A DNA stretch of 64,000 nucleotides from Chroococcidiopsis sp. CCMEE 29 (GTDB lineage: Bacteria; Cyanobacteriota; Cyanobacteriia; Cyanobacteriales; Chroococcidiopsidaceae): contig NZ_CP083761.1 in the NCBI RefSeq assembly GCF_023558375.1, positions 4,667,001-4,731,000 of the forward strand, in the 5' to 3' direction. How positions within the stretch are numbered: position 1 is the stretch's first letter; every line of letters starts with the position of its first letter. Below the pieces are notes generated by a model that saw only the letters and a list, made by a program, of their open reading frames with translations, ran no database searches and had not been told where the DNA came from. Below are positions 1-10,544 of this stretch, one piece after another. A program made the translations under genes and the position numbers.

Positions 1-1
1 T

Positions 2-469
2 CCCCTCCATCTGAACCAGTCCCCTTTCAATGTCGGGCTACCGATTCAGTTAGCAGGCTTTAGTATAGATCAAGTGCAGCAGTTAGCCCAGCGTTATAGA
101 CTTAATTGGACAGATGGCGAGCAAGCAAGGCTTTTGATGGCTATGGTTGGGGGACATCCGGCACTGGTGCAAATAGCCCTCTATCATCTTAGCCGTGGAG
201 AGGTAAGGCTAGCGCAACTACTGGAAACTGCCCCCACACCAACTGGAATTTATGGCTATCACTTGCAGCGTCACTGGGCAACCTTACAGCAACAGCCGGA
301 ATTAGCGATCGCTCTTCATACTGTGATGAGTGCTACCGAGCCCGTGCAGTTAGAACCCACTTTGGCTTACAAGCTAAACAGTATAGGATTGATCCATTTA
401 GATGGTAATAAAGCAATGCCAAGTTGCCAGTTGTATCGGCAGTATTTTGAGAATCAGCAACCAGAATAA
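2..469 (+). CDS. AAA-like domain protein, C-terminal part (cut by window start)
   Basis: The reading frame is open from the first bases of the window to the TAA at 467-469, so the 5' end lies outside. The visible part begins with a segment reading NQSPFNVGLPIQLAGF and continues as helical sequence with a GGHPALVQ motif. This is the characteristic C-terminal half of the cyanobacterial AAA-like family (AAA_35, STAND-type NTPases usually attached to signalling or effector domains). The Walker A and B motifs would be upstream and are not seen. The last 16 bases overlap the convergent gene at 454-1233. A related domain ends the giant protein at 4186-10449, and a dead fragment of the same family lies at 1611-1706. 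What is fused upstream, and hence the role, cannot be told. Confidence 0.75.
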   Translation, partial: PLHLNQSPFNVGLPIQLAGFSIDQVQQLAQRYRLNWTDGEQARLLMAMVGGHPALVQIALYHLSRGEVRLAQLLETAPTPTGIYGYHLQRHWATLQQQPELAIALHTVMSATEPVQLEPTLAYKLNSIGLIHLDGNKAMPSCQLYRQYFENQQPE

Positions 470-1233
470 CGTATGAAATCTTCTAATGTAGTGTCATAAC
501 CGCCATATTCATCTATGTAACGGAGAATAGAGGTACTAAATTCATCGTGAGAACCTCGGTTTCTAAGTAGAAGATTTGCCACCCCATAAGGACCCCGCAA
601 GTGGGCCCCTGCGAGAATGCCAGAAAGGGTGATGGTTATTGTTTTTGATACTCCGCGATCGTCAAAGATCTTTTGCTGACCAAGGTAGTTGTCGATGGAC
701 GTGCCTTGCCCATTGAGCGTCTCGTCGATCAGCTTCCAGTTCAAGGCAAAAGCCTCACGAATTGCTTCTTCTTGAATATCAGGAGAATGTAAGAATTTTG
801 ATTTGCTATCAATACCATTCTTTCTTGTCCATATGCCTTGCCAGTAATTTTTGGTGGCACCATGCCCGTAGTAGATAGTGGCTTTGTAGTAGCCAAGATC
901 GATCAGTAGAGATTCTCCAAATTGGTACTTGCCTATGAAACCCAAGACGTTTTCCACCTGGTACTGATTTAGATCTCCTTTTGGTAAGCCTGATGCAGAT
1001 ACTCCAAGGGCTTCTAGCAAATCTAAAAAACTGCCTTTGCTTAAACCAGTCCCAGGTAGAGGAGGGCTTTTTTGACCCTCCTGCAAACGCTTAGCTTCTT
1101 GTATGAAGCTGGTATCATCTGGTTTCATAATTTCAGTCCAACGGCTATCACTAGCCAATCCTTGTTGGGCAATGATATCGAGTATATTTCCCGTCTTTAT
1201 GGTGTACGGTAAACTACTAAATTGGCAATCCAT
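454..1233 (-). CDS. LysM-like, peptidoglycan-hydrolase-type protein of unknown function
   Basis: 259 residues from ATG at 1233. Residues about 9-40 (YTIKTGNILDIIAQQ followed by a WTEIMKPD stretch) resemble one LysM peptidoglycan-binding repeat at the extreme N-terminus. The middle contains VLGFIGKYQFGESLLIDLGYY, reminiscent of the GxYQF substrate-groove motif of lysozyme-like transglycosylases. There is no signal peptide or membrane segment, so export is not shown; a phage/tail-type or cytoplasmic form is possible. The gene stands alone, convergent with the AAA-like gene and overlapping its last 16 bases. I assign LysM with moderate confidence and the hydrolase fold only tentatively. Confidence 0.55.
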   Translation of the reverse strand: MDCQFSSLPYTIKTGNILDIIAQQGLASDSRWTEIMKPDDTSFIQEAKRLQEGQKSPPLPGTGLSKGSFLDLLEALGVSASGLPKGDLNQYQVENVLGFIGKYQFGESLLIDLGYYKATIYYGHGATKNYWQGIWTRKNGIDSKSKFLHSPDIQEEAIREAFALNWKLIDETLNGQGTSIDNYLGQQKIFDDRGVSKTITITLSGILAGAHLRGPYGVANLLLRNRGSHDEFSTSILRYIDEYGGYDTTLEDFIRYSGC

Positions 1234-1531
1234 ACAATAACTTCAATTTTGTGTGATTTGAACAAGTGTCTGATCCAAAGTTATTAGTTAAGGAGACAAA
1301 TAACTTTTAACGGTCATCACCAGTTACGTTTATTAGGTTTGGTCTACTTATTCTTATTCTTTATTTTGTATAATTTTGTAAGAAACATATCAGATAAAGT
1401 TAATTATTCTGTATCTTTACTTTAGCAGTTATCAAATCATTTAATCTCATATTAATCTCACACAAATTCTCATCTAAATACTCATCTATAAGCTAATACG
1501 AAGTTAATACAAAACTCATATAATGTAGTTC

Positions 1532-1582
1532 AAATCAGCTTTTGTAGGGTAGGCATCCTGCCTGCCCTACAAAAGCTGATTT
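1532..1582. repeat. Long perfect hairpin, dispersed-repeat type
   Basis: An 18-bp arm at 1532-1549 (AAATCAGCTTTTGTAGGG) pairs perfectly with 1565-1582. The inner AGGCA (1551-1555) pairs with TGCCT (1559-1563) around a 3-base loop, giving a nearly continuous 24-bp stem. The core GTAGGG...CCTGCCCTAC resembles palindromes scattered between cyanobacterial genes, and a related GC core sits inside the element at 21978-22070. There is no T-run, so it is more likely a miniature mobile repeat than a terminator. Confidence 0.7.
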
Positions 1583-1610
1583 CTAATCTTCTAGTGGAAA
1601 GGAAGTAATT

Positions 1611-1706
1611 GGACGCTTGCAAAGTTATTGAGCAACCTTGCAACAACAGATGGAATTAGCGAGCGCCCTTGCTCCCATCATGAGTATCACTGCATCTAGG
1701 CAATAA
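1611..1706 (+). pseudogene. Remnant of an AAA-like (AAA_35) gene
   Basis: Reading from 1614 gives RLQSY, a TGA at 1629-1631, then ATLQQQMELASALAPIMS and a stop at 1704-1706. This matches the intact gene at 279-344, which reads HLQRHWATLQQQPELAIALHTVMS. The TGA sits exactly where the intact protein has Trp. Nucleotide similarity is also visible by eye. No start or upstream domain is present, so this is a decayed 3' fragment. Confidence 0.8.
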
Positions 1707-1753
1707 AACTTATTCTGATTCTCACCCCTCTGTAGGGGTTTAGGAGGAAAGCA

Positions 1754-3859
1754 CTATTGTTCAAAGTGCGGGTAGATATCTTGCTCAAACATATCCTGCA
1801 CATCTTGAGGCTGCTGTTTGACAAGCTCCTCATAATCCGGTCTCACAGAAATATGATAATCAGCTATGCGAGAGTCAATCTCTGGTAGCCAGGTTGTGTG
1901 TATTGTATAGCCAAAATTGAAGCCAGGATAACTTAACTGGCACACTGGTCCTTTAAATAATTTTTCGGCATCAAAAATCCAAATTTCATCTCCTTTGGGA
2001 GTGTTAACGCTGCAAACAATGTAACCATCTGTTGGGCTGTCAGTGCCATTTTTACGCGGGACAAACTGAGGTGAACTCATCATATAGCCCTTGGGAAATT
2101 GATAATGATCGGCAAACTCCATAGTTTCAGTGTGGAGTCGGAACAGATAAACAGGTTTGTCCTCGTGCGGAAGCTTACGAATTTGCTCTAAGGACATTAA
2201 TCGATATTTATAGTTCTTGTACAGATCGAAGATAAACTGGGGCATTAACTCTTCCCAAAATCCCCAGGAGTGGGCGTAGATATCTTCTATCTTTTTAGCA
2301 GCCTTCCCAGAAGAAAGTATTTCCCGATAGGTGAACAGTCCCACGCCAAAGGTGTAATTGTTATTGTGGACAACTTTGGAGTCAAGGACAGCACCACGGT
2401 CTCCGTCTATGACATAGCGTCCCATACGGTTAACATCCATTTGACCGATCGCCAGCATTCCATCTAGATGAGATGGTAAAGAATCGGGAGGATGATACGC
2501 AGAGATATCATAGCCCCTTACAAATTCCGATACATCCGTAGCGCAGTTGTGGGCAATGTAAAGAGTAATCTTGCGATCTGGATTATCATAGTCCACCGCA
2601 AAGTGGATTGATTCCAGAGGTAGTACTAAAGGAATAACTGTTACTGTTTCTTCTGCATTGCTACAGGCAGGGCGTTGTCCTAGCCTTAACTGATCCCGAC
2701 GCACTATATAAACATTGCTATCTGATAGCTGGGGACGGGTGAGTAAAACTCTGAGGGCTGTTTCAGTGCGTTCGAGATCGGGTAACGGATTATTCAGAAT
2801 TTGATCGGCTCCCACCTTAAAGGCGGTGTCAATCAGCACCACAAAATCTTGAGTTACCCCAATTTGATGAATACTCTGTTCAATTTTAACCGGAGAACCA
2901 TTGGGCAGCACCAGTTTCCAGCGCTCAAAGCCTCCCTCTCCATCCCAACGGATTAAATAAGTAAAGTCTTCAACTCCTGTTAATGTTTTAAACAGTCCCT
3001 GACTTAATTCAGCAGAGATTTTGAAGACATCTTGAGTAAATTTAAGCCCTGTACCCAGAATTTGTTGGACTGATTCATGATTAATTATGGCGTTAGCCAG
3101 GGGTGCCAAAAATTCTTTGATTGCTTGAGGCAGATTGTTTACACTATCAATAAAAGGCACTGTGGAGAGCAAATTAGCTACGGCTCTACCGTAATTAACA
3201 GTAAACATCTCTCCTGTGTAGGCATCAAACGCAGGATGAGCTGTACTCAGAACGACTGGAAATGGTTGATTTAAAAAACTAGGGGTTATGCCGCGCCACT
3301 CTTGGTTTGTTCCTACAGGGGTTTTTACCTCCAGAGTTTTGGGATCGATTTCGTAGGGACGGCCCGCATCGTAAGTTATCAATAGGCGATCGCTTTGCTC
3401 GTGGGGAAATTTCATTGGTAAGAATGCGGTATTGACAGGATTGCGTAATCCCAAAGGTATAGAAAACCGCATGTGTCCCCAATTACGAAATCGATATTTG
3501 GCATACTTTTGTCTAGTTCGCGTCGCCAAATCTGCGTAGAAGCAGGGTGTCCGGGCAATTTCGGTCTTCAGATGGGCTTCCCCTGGTTGATTAAAGTCGA
3601 TCCGGTAAACCATGCCATCGCCGTTAAAGATAGGAGTGCCTTTACCATAGGGAGTATCTTCAAAACCTACAGGACCAATAATAAATACATGTCCCTGTAA
3701 ATCCTCAGGAAGCCTTTGTTCTAGATTGGGATGTAGCTGGACAGGAGGCACCCCCCTACTGCCAAATTCTGTTCGACTTGAGTTCATTAAAGACTGGGGA
3801 ACCCTTGCTGAGCATCTATCAGGCGATAATTCAATCCGGTTTTTTACCTGTTGTGTCAT
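1754..3859 (-). CDS. Carotenoid oxygenase family protein, enlarged
   Basis: 701 residues from ATG at 3859. The family cleaves carotenoids, apocarotenoids or stilbenes with a non-haem Fe(II) held by four histidines in a seven-bladed propeller. Candidate ligands are H208 (in TAHPAFDAYTGE), H331 (in SIHQIGVTQDFVVLID), H419 (in ESIHFAVDY) and H654 (in TIHTTWLPE), in the usual order. The N-terminus LPEDLQGHVFIIGPVG and the GDGMVYR segment are also typical. Usual bacterial members are about 480-500 residues. This one carries an extra helical insertion around residues 225-295, plus long loops. It is a single gene with its own upstream region facing the giant gene at 4186. Substrate is not predictable. 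Confidence 0.88.
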   Translation of the reverse strand: MTQQVKNRIELSPDRCSARVPQSLMNSSRTEFGSRGVPPVQLHPNLEQRLPEDLQGHVFIIGPVGFEDTPYGKGTPIFNGDGMVYRIDFNQPGEAHLKTEIARTPCFYADLATRTRQKYAKYRFRNWGHMRFSIPLGLRNPVNTAFLPMKFPHEQSDRLLITYDAGRPYEIDPKTLEVKTPVGTNQEWRGITPSFLNQPFPVVLSTAHPAFDAYTGEMFTVNYGRAVANLLSTVPFIDSVNNLPQAIKEFLAPLANAIINHESVQQILGTGLKFTQDVFKISAELSQGLFKTLTGVEDFTYLIRWDGEGGFERWKLVLPNGSPVKIEQSIHQIGVTQDFVVLIDTAFKVGADQILNNPLPDLERTETALRVLLTRPQLSDSNVYIVRRDQLRLGQRPACSNAEETVTVIPLVLPLESIHFAVDYDNPDRKITLYIAHNCATDVSEFVRGYDISAYHPPDSLPSHLDGMLAIGQMDVNRMGRYVIDGDRGAVLDSKVVHNNNYTFGVGLFTYREILSSGKAAKKIEDIYAHSWGFWEELMPQFIFDLYKNYKYRLMSLEQIRKLPHEDKPVYLFRLHTETMEFADHYQFPKGYMMSSPQFVPRKNGTDSPTDGYIVCSVNTPKGDEIWIFDAEKLFKGPVCQLSYPGFNFGYTIHTTWLPEIDSRIADYHISVRPDYEELVKQQPQDVQDMFEQDIYPHFEQ

Positions 3860-4185
3860 ATGAGCGACAGTCCCTCAATTTTCTACAGCCGTATACCTAT
3901 ATCAGCACTTTCTAAGATGCCTTTTCCGGAAGCGGCCTGAATTTTATCAATCGGTTGCATTTATTATCTAAGTTTGACAAAGAAGTGAGTAGTGAGCAGA
4001 AAAAACTTTAGTTGTGGGTCACTTGCCCACTAAAATAAAAAGATTTATGGCTCGACATTCTGTGCGATATATAAAGTGTCCAAGTTTTCAAGCCTCTGTC
4101 TTCAGACAAGGGTATTACTACTGACTGCGCCTTTTAGGCACGTTGACTGCCAAAATTTTCGTTGTTGCTAGACGAGGAAACTTAT
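3860..4185. other. Divergent promoter region, no gene
   Basis: 326 bases between the carotenoid oxygenase start (3859, minus strand) and the giant signalling gene (4186, plus strand). It must hold both promoters. I see no long repeat, hairpin or conserved operator. The only clear element is the Shine-Dalgarno GAGGA at 4174-4178, seven bases before the ATG at 4186. Confidence 0.5.
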
Positions 4186-7100
4186 ATGTCTGTTGTCCCT
4201 AACTATACGACTACCGCAGCTATTCAAGAAGACGAAAAAACCGTAACTTATCGAGGTTATCGCGCTCACAATCAACAAAGAGTTATGATTAAACTGCTCA
4301 AAGCAGAGTATCCTACCTCCACAGATATTGCTTTGCTCGAACATGATTATCAAATGACTAAAAAACTTAATCTAAAAGGGATTGTTAAAGCTTATACTCT
4401 AGAAAAATATAACAATCATATTGCTCTGATTCTTGAAGATTTTGCTGGAGCTACCTTGCAAGATTATTTGAGGAGAAACCCAATAAAAATTATAGGGTTT
4501 TTAACAATTTCTCGGCAAATTTCAGAAATATTAGCTGCAATCCATGAGAACAATATTATTCATAAAAATCTTAGCTCTCAAAATGTCTGGATAAATCCCA
4601 TAGACAAACAAGTAAAGATTACTAACTTCAGTTTAGCAGCACTATTTAATGAAAACCAGACCATCAATACAACTGATTACTCAATAAAAAACTTAGGCTA
4701 CATATCACCAGAACAAACTGGTCGAATGAATAGAAGTGTTGATTACCGTACTGACTTTTACTCTTTAGGAGTTATTTTTTATCAAACGTTGACTGGTCAG
4801 TTGCCATTTTTAGCAACAGATCCAATGGAATTGATACACAGCCATATTGCTAAACAGCCTGTACCGCCGCATGAGCTTAATCAAGAGATCCCGCCTCCGA
4901 TCTCTAATATTATAATTAAGCTCCTCAGCAAAACTGCTGAAGATAGATATCAAAGTGCTTATGGGCTCAAATCTGATTTAGAGAAATGTTTGGAAGAGTG
5001 GACCAATAAAGGTAAAATTAACAAGTTTATTTTAGCACAGAAAGACCGAGCTAATCAACTACAAATTTCACGTAAGCTATATGGGCGAGAACAGGAAGTT
5101 TCACATTTACTGAATACCTTTGAGCGAGTTAGCCAAGGTAAATCTGAAATAATTTTAGTATCTGGATTTTCAGGAGTTGGCAAAACAGCTTTAGTAAACC
5201 AGATTAAAGAAACTATTCTTAACCGAAGTTACTTTGTTTCCGGAAAATTTTCTCAAACTAAGCGAGACGTACCTTATGACTCTATCATTCAAGCCTTTCA
5301 AGAGTTAATTCAGCAGCTATTAACAGAAGATGCAAACAAAATAGAAAAATGTAAAAAAAGCATATTAACAGCTTTGGAATCAAATGGTCAAATAATCATT
5401 GATGTCATACCTAAAGTAGAACTTATTATAGGCAAACAGCCACCTGTACCACAACTAACTGCACAAGAATTAGAAAAAAGATTTAATCGAATTTTTCAGC
5501 AATTTGTTAGCGTTTTTACTCAGAAGGAACATCCTTTAGTTCTGTTTTTGGATGACTTACAATGGGCAGACTTTGCTTCTTTGAAGTTAATTAAACTACT
5601 TATTACTCAGCGCCATGGTAAATATTTACTTATTATTGGTGCTTTTCGAGATGATGAGGTTAACCTTTCTCATCCTTTAAATATTACTATAAATCAAATA
5701 AAAAACTGTGGAATAAACGTTAATCATATTTTTCTCCAAAATCTAGATTTGGATAGCGTTAGTCAGCTAATTGCGGATACACTTAAACACGATTTAGGTA
5801 CAATAAAACCTTTGTCAGAAATAATTTTAAATAAAACTAATGGTAATCCTTTCTTTATCAACCAACTACTACAGACACTACACAGATGTCATGTTTTACT
5901 TTTTAACTATAATACAACCTGTTGGAACTGGGATTTAGAAGAAATTAGAAAAATAAATGTCACAGAAAATGTGGTTGGATTTTTAGCAAATAAAATTAAT
6001 AATTTGCAAAAAATGACACAAGATATACTAAAAATTGCTGCCTGTATTGGCAATCATTTTGGTATAAAAACTTTGTCTATCGTTGCTAAAAAACCATTAA
6101 GAGAAATTCTCCTCTGTCTGAATGAAGCTATACAAGAAGGTTTGATTTTACCTATTAGTGGTTCTCCTATTGTTCAAAATTATGACAAAGATGAAGCAAG
6201 TTCTCCAGCCAGTAATGAAATAACAACTTCTTATTATTTTGTTCATGACAAAGTACAGCAAGCCATCCATTCCTTGCTGCCTGCCAATCAAAAACAGTCA
6301 ATTCATCTAAAAATTGGGAGAATAATGATTAAACACATTTATCACAACAATATAGAAGAAAATATCTTCGATATTGTTAATCAATTTAACTCAGGTATTG
6401 ATGTGATTAATCAAAAGAATGAAAAGCGTAAACTGGCAAAGTTAAACTTAATAGCAGGAAAGAAAGCAAAAGCTTCAACTGCTTATCAAAGCGCTTCAAT
6501 ATATTTAGAAACAGCCCAAAAAATCCTAACTGAAGATAACTATAGCTATGATAAATTAAAGTTTTTTATCAACTTAGAATTGGCAGAATGCAAATATTTT
6601 AACTGCAAATTTGAAGAAGTAGAAGAAGTATTTGAACTTGCTTTGCAGCAGGCAAAAACAAGACTAGAAAAGGTGAAAGTATATATTCTTAAAATAAACT
6701 TATACACGGATGAGGGAAAATTAAACCAGGCTATAGATATCGGGTTGCAAGCTGCCAAACTATTTAATATTTCCTGGCTGCAAAAAGATATTAATTTAGC
6801 GATTAATCGAGAAATTAGAGAAATAAAATCTAAAATAGGCGATAAGCAAATTGAAGATTTGTATAACTTGCCAGAGATGACAAACGCAAACGCTATAGCA
6901 ATCATGAATATTTCAATGAGCTTGGCAGCATCTACCTATTGGACTAATTTAAATTTATGGACTTTGTTAATGCTGAAAATGATATGTTTATCATTGAAAT
7001 ATGGCAATGCAGAAGTTTCTTGTTTTGCTTATAGCGCCTATGGACTACTTATAGGATCTGCTTTTGGCGATTATCAGACTGGCTATGAATTTGGAAAGCT

Positions 7101-10100
7101 TGCTTTAAAAGTTAATGAAAAGTTTAACAATACAGCTTTAAACAGCAAAGTCTATTTTATGTTTGGAGCATTCATTAATCACTGGAAAAACCATATAAGC
7201 TCAGATTTCTATTATTTAAAAAAAGCTTTTGATTCAGGAAATGAAATGGGAGATCCTAGCTTCTCTGCCTATGCAGCTAATGTTTTAGTAGCAGAGATGT
7301 ATATAAAGGGAGATCCCCTGAGTAATGTATACGAGGAATCAAAGGTGTTTAGAGATCATGTAACGAAAGTTAAGAATATACACGGTATATACTTTCAAAC
7401 TGCTATTCAGCAATTGATTCTAAATTTACAGGGATTAACTAATAGTGTATTTACTTGGAACACTGACAACTTTAACGAGGAAAAGTATTTAGGGGAAATA
7501 CAAGAATTAGGAGTAAGTGTTTCTCTACATTTTTATTACATTGTAAAATCACAATTGTTTTTTCTTTTTGAAGACTACAGCCAAGCTCGAAAGATGGCAG
7601 TTGAGTCAGAGAAAAAGATTCAGTCGTCTTTTGGATTGCTGCGAGTAGTAGAACACTATTTTTATTACTCCTTGGCTTTATTAGCTTTGTATCCTCAATT
7701 TAATCAAGACGAACAAGAACGCTCCTGGCATATTGTAGAAAGTAATCAAGCAAAAATTAAACGATGGGCTGATTATTGTCCTGAAAACTTTCTTCATAAA
7801 TATCTACTTATTGCTGCTGAGATTGCCCGCATTTCTAATAAAGATTTAGAGGCGATGGAACTTTATGATAAAGCGATCGCATCAGCTAGAGAAAATCAGT
7901 ATAACCAAAACGAGGCTCTTGCTAACGAGTTGGCTGCCAAGTTTTATCTAGCCAAGGGCAGAGATAAAATTGCCCGCGTCTATATGATGGATGCGTGCTA
8001 TGGCTATGTTAAATGGGGAGCTACTGCTAAAGTTAATGATTTAAAACAAAAACATTCACGACTCCTTTCAGGAGCTACTCCTGGGATAACAACCGGATTG
8101 AGAGCAAGCGAGATGCATTCCTACCCCACAAATAGTGGGCCGTTAGCTCTGGACTTGTTCACAGTTATTAAAGCCTCTCAAGCGTTATCCGGTGAAATTG
8201 TGCTGGATAAGTTGCTGGAAAAGTTAATGAGAACTCTGATTGAAAATGCAGGCGCTCAAAAAGGCTATTTAATTTTACCATCACGGGAAAAGTCGGGCAA
8301 CGAGGAAGGTAATTGGGTAATTGAAGCAGTCGAATTGGTAGATGCTGATGGCGTTACTTTTCTACAATCTATTCCGACAAATTCCGTAGATACTACTCGC
8401 CAGAACTCCTTAGTGTCAACTGCCATCATCAACTATGTTGCTCGCAGCCATGAAAGCGTAGTCTTAAATGATGCTGCGCATGAAGGACAATTTACCCGCG
8501 ATCCTTACATTGTCGCTACTCAACCCAAATCGATTCTTTGCACTCCCTTGCTTCATCAAGGCAAGTTGAGCGGTATCCTCTACCTAGAAAACAATCTGAC
8601 CACTGACGCCTTTACACCTGACCGATTGGAAGTTTTAAAACTTCTATCCTCTCAGACAGCCATTTCTCTGAAAAATGCCCAACTCTACGAAGAGACGACT
8701 GCCCTCAATATAAATTTGAAGCAAGAAATTACTGAGCGCCAGCGGGCAGAATTAGCATTGCGTGAAAGTGAGAGAAGGCTCGCTCAATTTCTGGAAGCTG
8801 TGCCAGTAGGGGTATTTGTTGTTGATGGCAACGGCAAACCCTACTACGCTAATCAAGCTGCACAACAGATCCTTGGCAAGGGAATTTTAGCCGAAGCTAC
8901 CGCTGATCAATTAAACGAAATTTATCAAGCCTATCTGGCGGGAACAGAGCAGTTGTATCCCACCGAACAGCAGCCAATTGTGCAAGCATTGAACGGCAAA
9001 AGTACAACCATTGATGATATTGAGATTTACCAAGCAGACAAGATTATTCCCTTAGAGGTATCAGCCACTCCAGTTTTTGATCAAAAGGGTCAAATTGTCT
9101 ATGCTATAGCAGCCTTTCAAGACATTACCCAACGTAAACGAGCGGAAGCAGAGCGAATTCAGTTTACTCAAGAGCTGACACTCAACAATATCGCCTTACA
9201 GCAGGCAAAAGATGCATTAGCAGAGTCCAACCGCACCCTGGAACAAAAAGTTGAAGAGCGTACCCAAGAACTGTCACAAACCTTAGAAATTCTCAAAGCC
9301 ACTCAAGCTGGACTCATATTTGAAAACGCTTTGCTCAGAAGTGCAGAACAACCCTCCATCTACGATTATCAAGTTGGGGGTAGTTTGCCGATGGATGCTC
9401 CCACTTATGTGGTGCGCTCCGCAGACCGTCTCCTCTATAAGGCGTTGAAGCTGGGAGAGTTTTGTTACATTCTAAATTCACGGCAAATGGGCAAGTCAAG
9501 CCTCATGGTGCGCATGATGCAACGTCTTCAGCAGGAGGGGTTTAGCTGTGCGGCGATTGATATGTCCCGCATTGGCAGTGAAAATATTAATCCTAACCAA
9601 TGGTATAAAGGCTTAGCGGTGGAGTTATGGCAAAGTTTTGACTTGCTTGGAAAGGTGAATCTGAAAGCTTGGTGGAAGGAGCAACAAGATTTATCACCAG
9701 TCCAGTGCTTGAGCCGATTTATCGAACAGATCCTACTAGAGAAAGTTAAGAGTGAAAAGATTTTTATTTTTATTGATGAAATTGATAGTGTTTTGGGTTT
9801 GAATTTCCCTGTTAATGACTTTTTTGCTCTGATTCGCTTCTGCTACAACCAACGCAGTATTAATCCAGAGTATCGGCGTTTAACCTTTGCTCTGTTTGGC
9901 GTAGCCACACCTTCAGATTTGATTAATGACTACAAGAGAACTCCCTTTAACATTGGTCAAGCAATTCACCTGGAGGGCTTTAAGGAGCATGAAGCTCAAC
10001 CTTTGTTGCAAGGATTGGCAGAGAAAGTGAGCAATCCGCAAGTGGTGCTGAAAGAAGTGTTAGCCTGGACAAACGGTCAGCCTTTTCTCACTCAAAAGCT

Positions 10101-10449
10101 CTGTAAGCTCATCCGCAATTCCTCATCCCCTATTTCTACAAATGGTGAAGCCGAGTGGATTGAAAACTTGGTGCAAACCAAGATCGTCGAAAATTGGGAA
10201 TCTCAGGACCAGCCAGAGCATTTGAGAACTATTGGCGATCGCATTCTCAAAAGCGAACGACAACCTGCTTGGCTACTAGAGATTTATAGACAAATTTTGC
10301 AACAAGGAGAAGTTGCCGCAGTTGATAGTCCAGAAGCAAGGGAATTGCTCTTGTCAGGGCTAGTGATCAAACAACAAGGTTGTCTAAAAGTCCATAACCG
10401 GATTTATGAATCGATCTTTGACAGCAGTTGGATTGAGCAGCACGCTTAA
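4186..10449 (+). CDS. Giant pseudokinase / AAA ATPase / GAF / PAS / AAA-like signalling protein
   Basis: 2087 residues. ATG 4186 is preferred over TTG 4162 because GAGGA at 4174-4178 precedes it. Domains: Ser/Thr-kinase fold about 10-285; AAA/STAND ATPase with Walker A GFSGVGKT (327-334) and Walker B LFLDD (D456, D457); long helical TPR-like region to about 1290; GAF about 1320-1500; PAS about 1528-1650; coiled coil; AAA-like domain about 1725-2087 with GKSS (1769-1772) and IDEID (D1864). The kinase keeps VMIK (K36) and PEQTGRMNR. However, the catalytic loop reads H126-K-N128 where relatives have HKD, and the metal-binding motif reads T-N147-F-S where relatives have DFS. Phosphotransfer is therefore probably lost. 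Relatives end in a histidine kinase; here an AAA-like NTPase takes its place. Probably a scaffold or NTP-driven sensor. Confidence 0.88.
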   Translation: MSVVPNYTTTAAIQEDEKTVTYRGYRAHNQQRVMIKLLKAEYPTSTDIALLEHDYQMTKKLNLKGIVKAYTLEKYNNHIALILEDFAGATLQDYLRRNPIKIIGFLTISRQISEILAAIHENNIIHKNLSSQNVWINPIDKQVKITNFSLAALFNENQTINTTDYSIKNLGYISPEQTGRMNRSVDYRTDFYSLGVIFYQTLTGQLPFLATDPMELIHSHIAKQPVPPHELNQEIPPPISNIIIKLLSKTAEDRYQSAYGLKSDLEKCLEEWTNKGKINKFILAQKDRANQLQISRKLYGREQEVSHLLNTFERVSQGKSEIILVSGFSGVGKTALVNQIKETILNRSYFVSGKFSQTKRDVPYDSIIQAFQELIQQLLTEDANKIEKCKKSILTALESNGQIIIDVIPKVELIIGKQPPVPQLTAQELEKRFNRIFQQFVSVFTQKEHPLVLFLDDLQWADFASLKLIKLLITQRHGKYLLIIGAFRDDEVNLSHPLNITINQIKNCGINVNHIFLQNLDLDSVSQLIADTLKHDLGTIKPLSEIILNKTNGNPFFINQLLQTLHRCHVLLFNYNTTCWNWDLEEIRKINVTENVVGFLANKINNLQKMTQDILKIAACIGNHFGIKTLSIVAKKPLREILLCLNEAIQEGLILPISGSPIVQNYDKDEASSPASNEITTSYYFVHDKVQQAIHSLLPANQKQSIHLKIGRIMIKHIYHNNIEENIFDIVNQFNSGIDVINQKNEKRKLAKLNLIAGKKAKASTAYQSASIYLETAQKILTEDNYSYDKLKFFINLELAECKYFNCKFEEVEEVFELALQQAKTRLEKVKVYILKINLYTDEGKLNQAIDIGLQAAKLFNISWLQKDINLAINREIREIKSKIGDKQIEDLYNLPEMTNANAIAIMNISMSLAASTYWTNLNLWTLLMLKMICLSLKYGNAEVSCFAYSAYGLLIGSAFGDYQTGYEFGKLALKVNEKFNNTALNSKVYFMFGAFINHWKNHISSDFYYLKKAFDSGNEMGDPSFSAYAANVLVAEMYIKGDPLSNVYEESKVFRDHVTKVKNIHGIYFQTAIQQLILNLQGLTNSVFTWNTDNFNEEKYLGEIQELGVSVSLHFYYIVKSQLFFLFEDYSQARKMAVESEKKIQSSFGLLRVVEHYFYYSLALLALYPQFNQDEQERSWHIVESNQAKIKRWADYCPENFLHKYLLIAAEIARISNKDLEAMELYDKAIASARENQYNQNEALANELAAKFYLAKGRDKIARVYMMDACYGYVKWGATAKVNDLKQKHSRLLSGATPGITTGLRASEMHSYPTNSGPLALDLFTVIKASQALSGEIVLDKLLEKLMRTLIENAGAQKGYLILPSREKSGNEEGNWVIEAVELVDADGVTFLQSIPTNSVDTTRQNSLVSTAIINYVARSHESVVLNDAAHEGQFTRDPYIVATQPKSILCTPLLHQGKLSGILYLENNLTTDAFTPDRLEVLKLLSSQTAISLKNAQLYEETTALNINLKQEITERQRAELALRESERRLAQFLEAVPVGVFVVDGNGKPYYANQAAQQILGKGILAEATADQLNEIYQAYLAGTEQLYPTEQQPIVQALNGKSTTIDDIEIYQADKIIPLEVSATPVFDQKGQIVYAIAAFQDITQRKRAEAERIQFTQELTLNNIALQQAKDALAESNRTLEQKVEERTQELSQTLEILKATQAGLIFENALLRSAEQPSIYDYQVGGSLPMDAPTYVVRSADRLLYKALKLGEFCYILNSRQMGKSSLMVRMMQRLQQEGFSCAAIDMSRIGSENINPNQWYKGLAVELWQSFDLLGKVNLKAWWKEQQDLSPVQCLSRFIEQILLEKVKSEKIFIFIDEIDSVLGLNFPVNDFFALIRFCYNQRSINPEYRRLTFALFGVATPSDLINDYKRTPFNIGQAIHLEGFKEHEAQPLLQGLAEKVSNPQVVLKEVLAWTNGQPFLTQKLCKLIRNSSSPISTNGEAEWIENLVQTKIVENWESQDQPEHLRTIGDRILKSERQPAWLLEIYRQILQQGEVAAVDSPEARELLLSGLVIKQQGCLKVHNRIYESIFDSSWIEQHA

Positions 10450-10504
10450 GTGTAATGAGCGCCCCTTGACAGGTAGTAATAAAGCTTAAAAGTAAGCATG
10501 CGCG

Positions 10505-10523
10505 TTATTATCATAGATAATAA
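10505..10523. promoter_or_regulatory. Palindromic operator candidate upstream of the RHH gene
   Basis: TTATTATC (10505-10512) and GATAATAA (10516-10523) form a perfect 8-bp inverted repeat with a 3-base centre. A second, shorter pair GTACA (10525-10529) / TGTAC (10536-10540) lies between it and the ATG at 10545. A TTGACA box at 10466-10471 could be a -35. Ribbon-helix-helix proteins commonly repress their own promoters through such palindromes, so autoregulation is a reasonable inference. Confidence 0.5.
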
Positions 10524-10544
10524 TGTACACACATATGTACCCCC

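Larger units (their letters stand above)
1234..1753. other. 520-bp AT-rich intergenic region with a hairpin repeat and a dead gene fragment
   Basis: Between the divergent 5' end at 1233 and the 3' end of the carotenoid oxygenase gene at 1754 there is no open gene. The first 300 bases are AT-rich with nothing recognisable beyond a likely promoter area. They are followed by a long perfect hairpin (1532-1582) and an eroded AAA-like coding fragment (1611-1706), listed separately. Confidence 0.6.
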
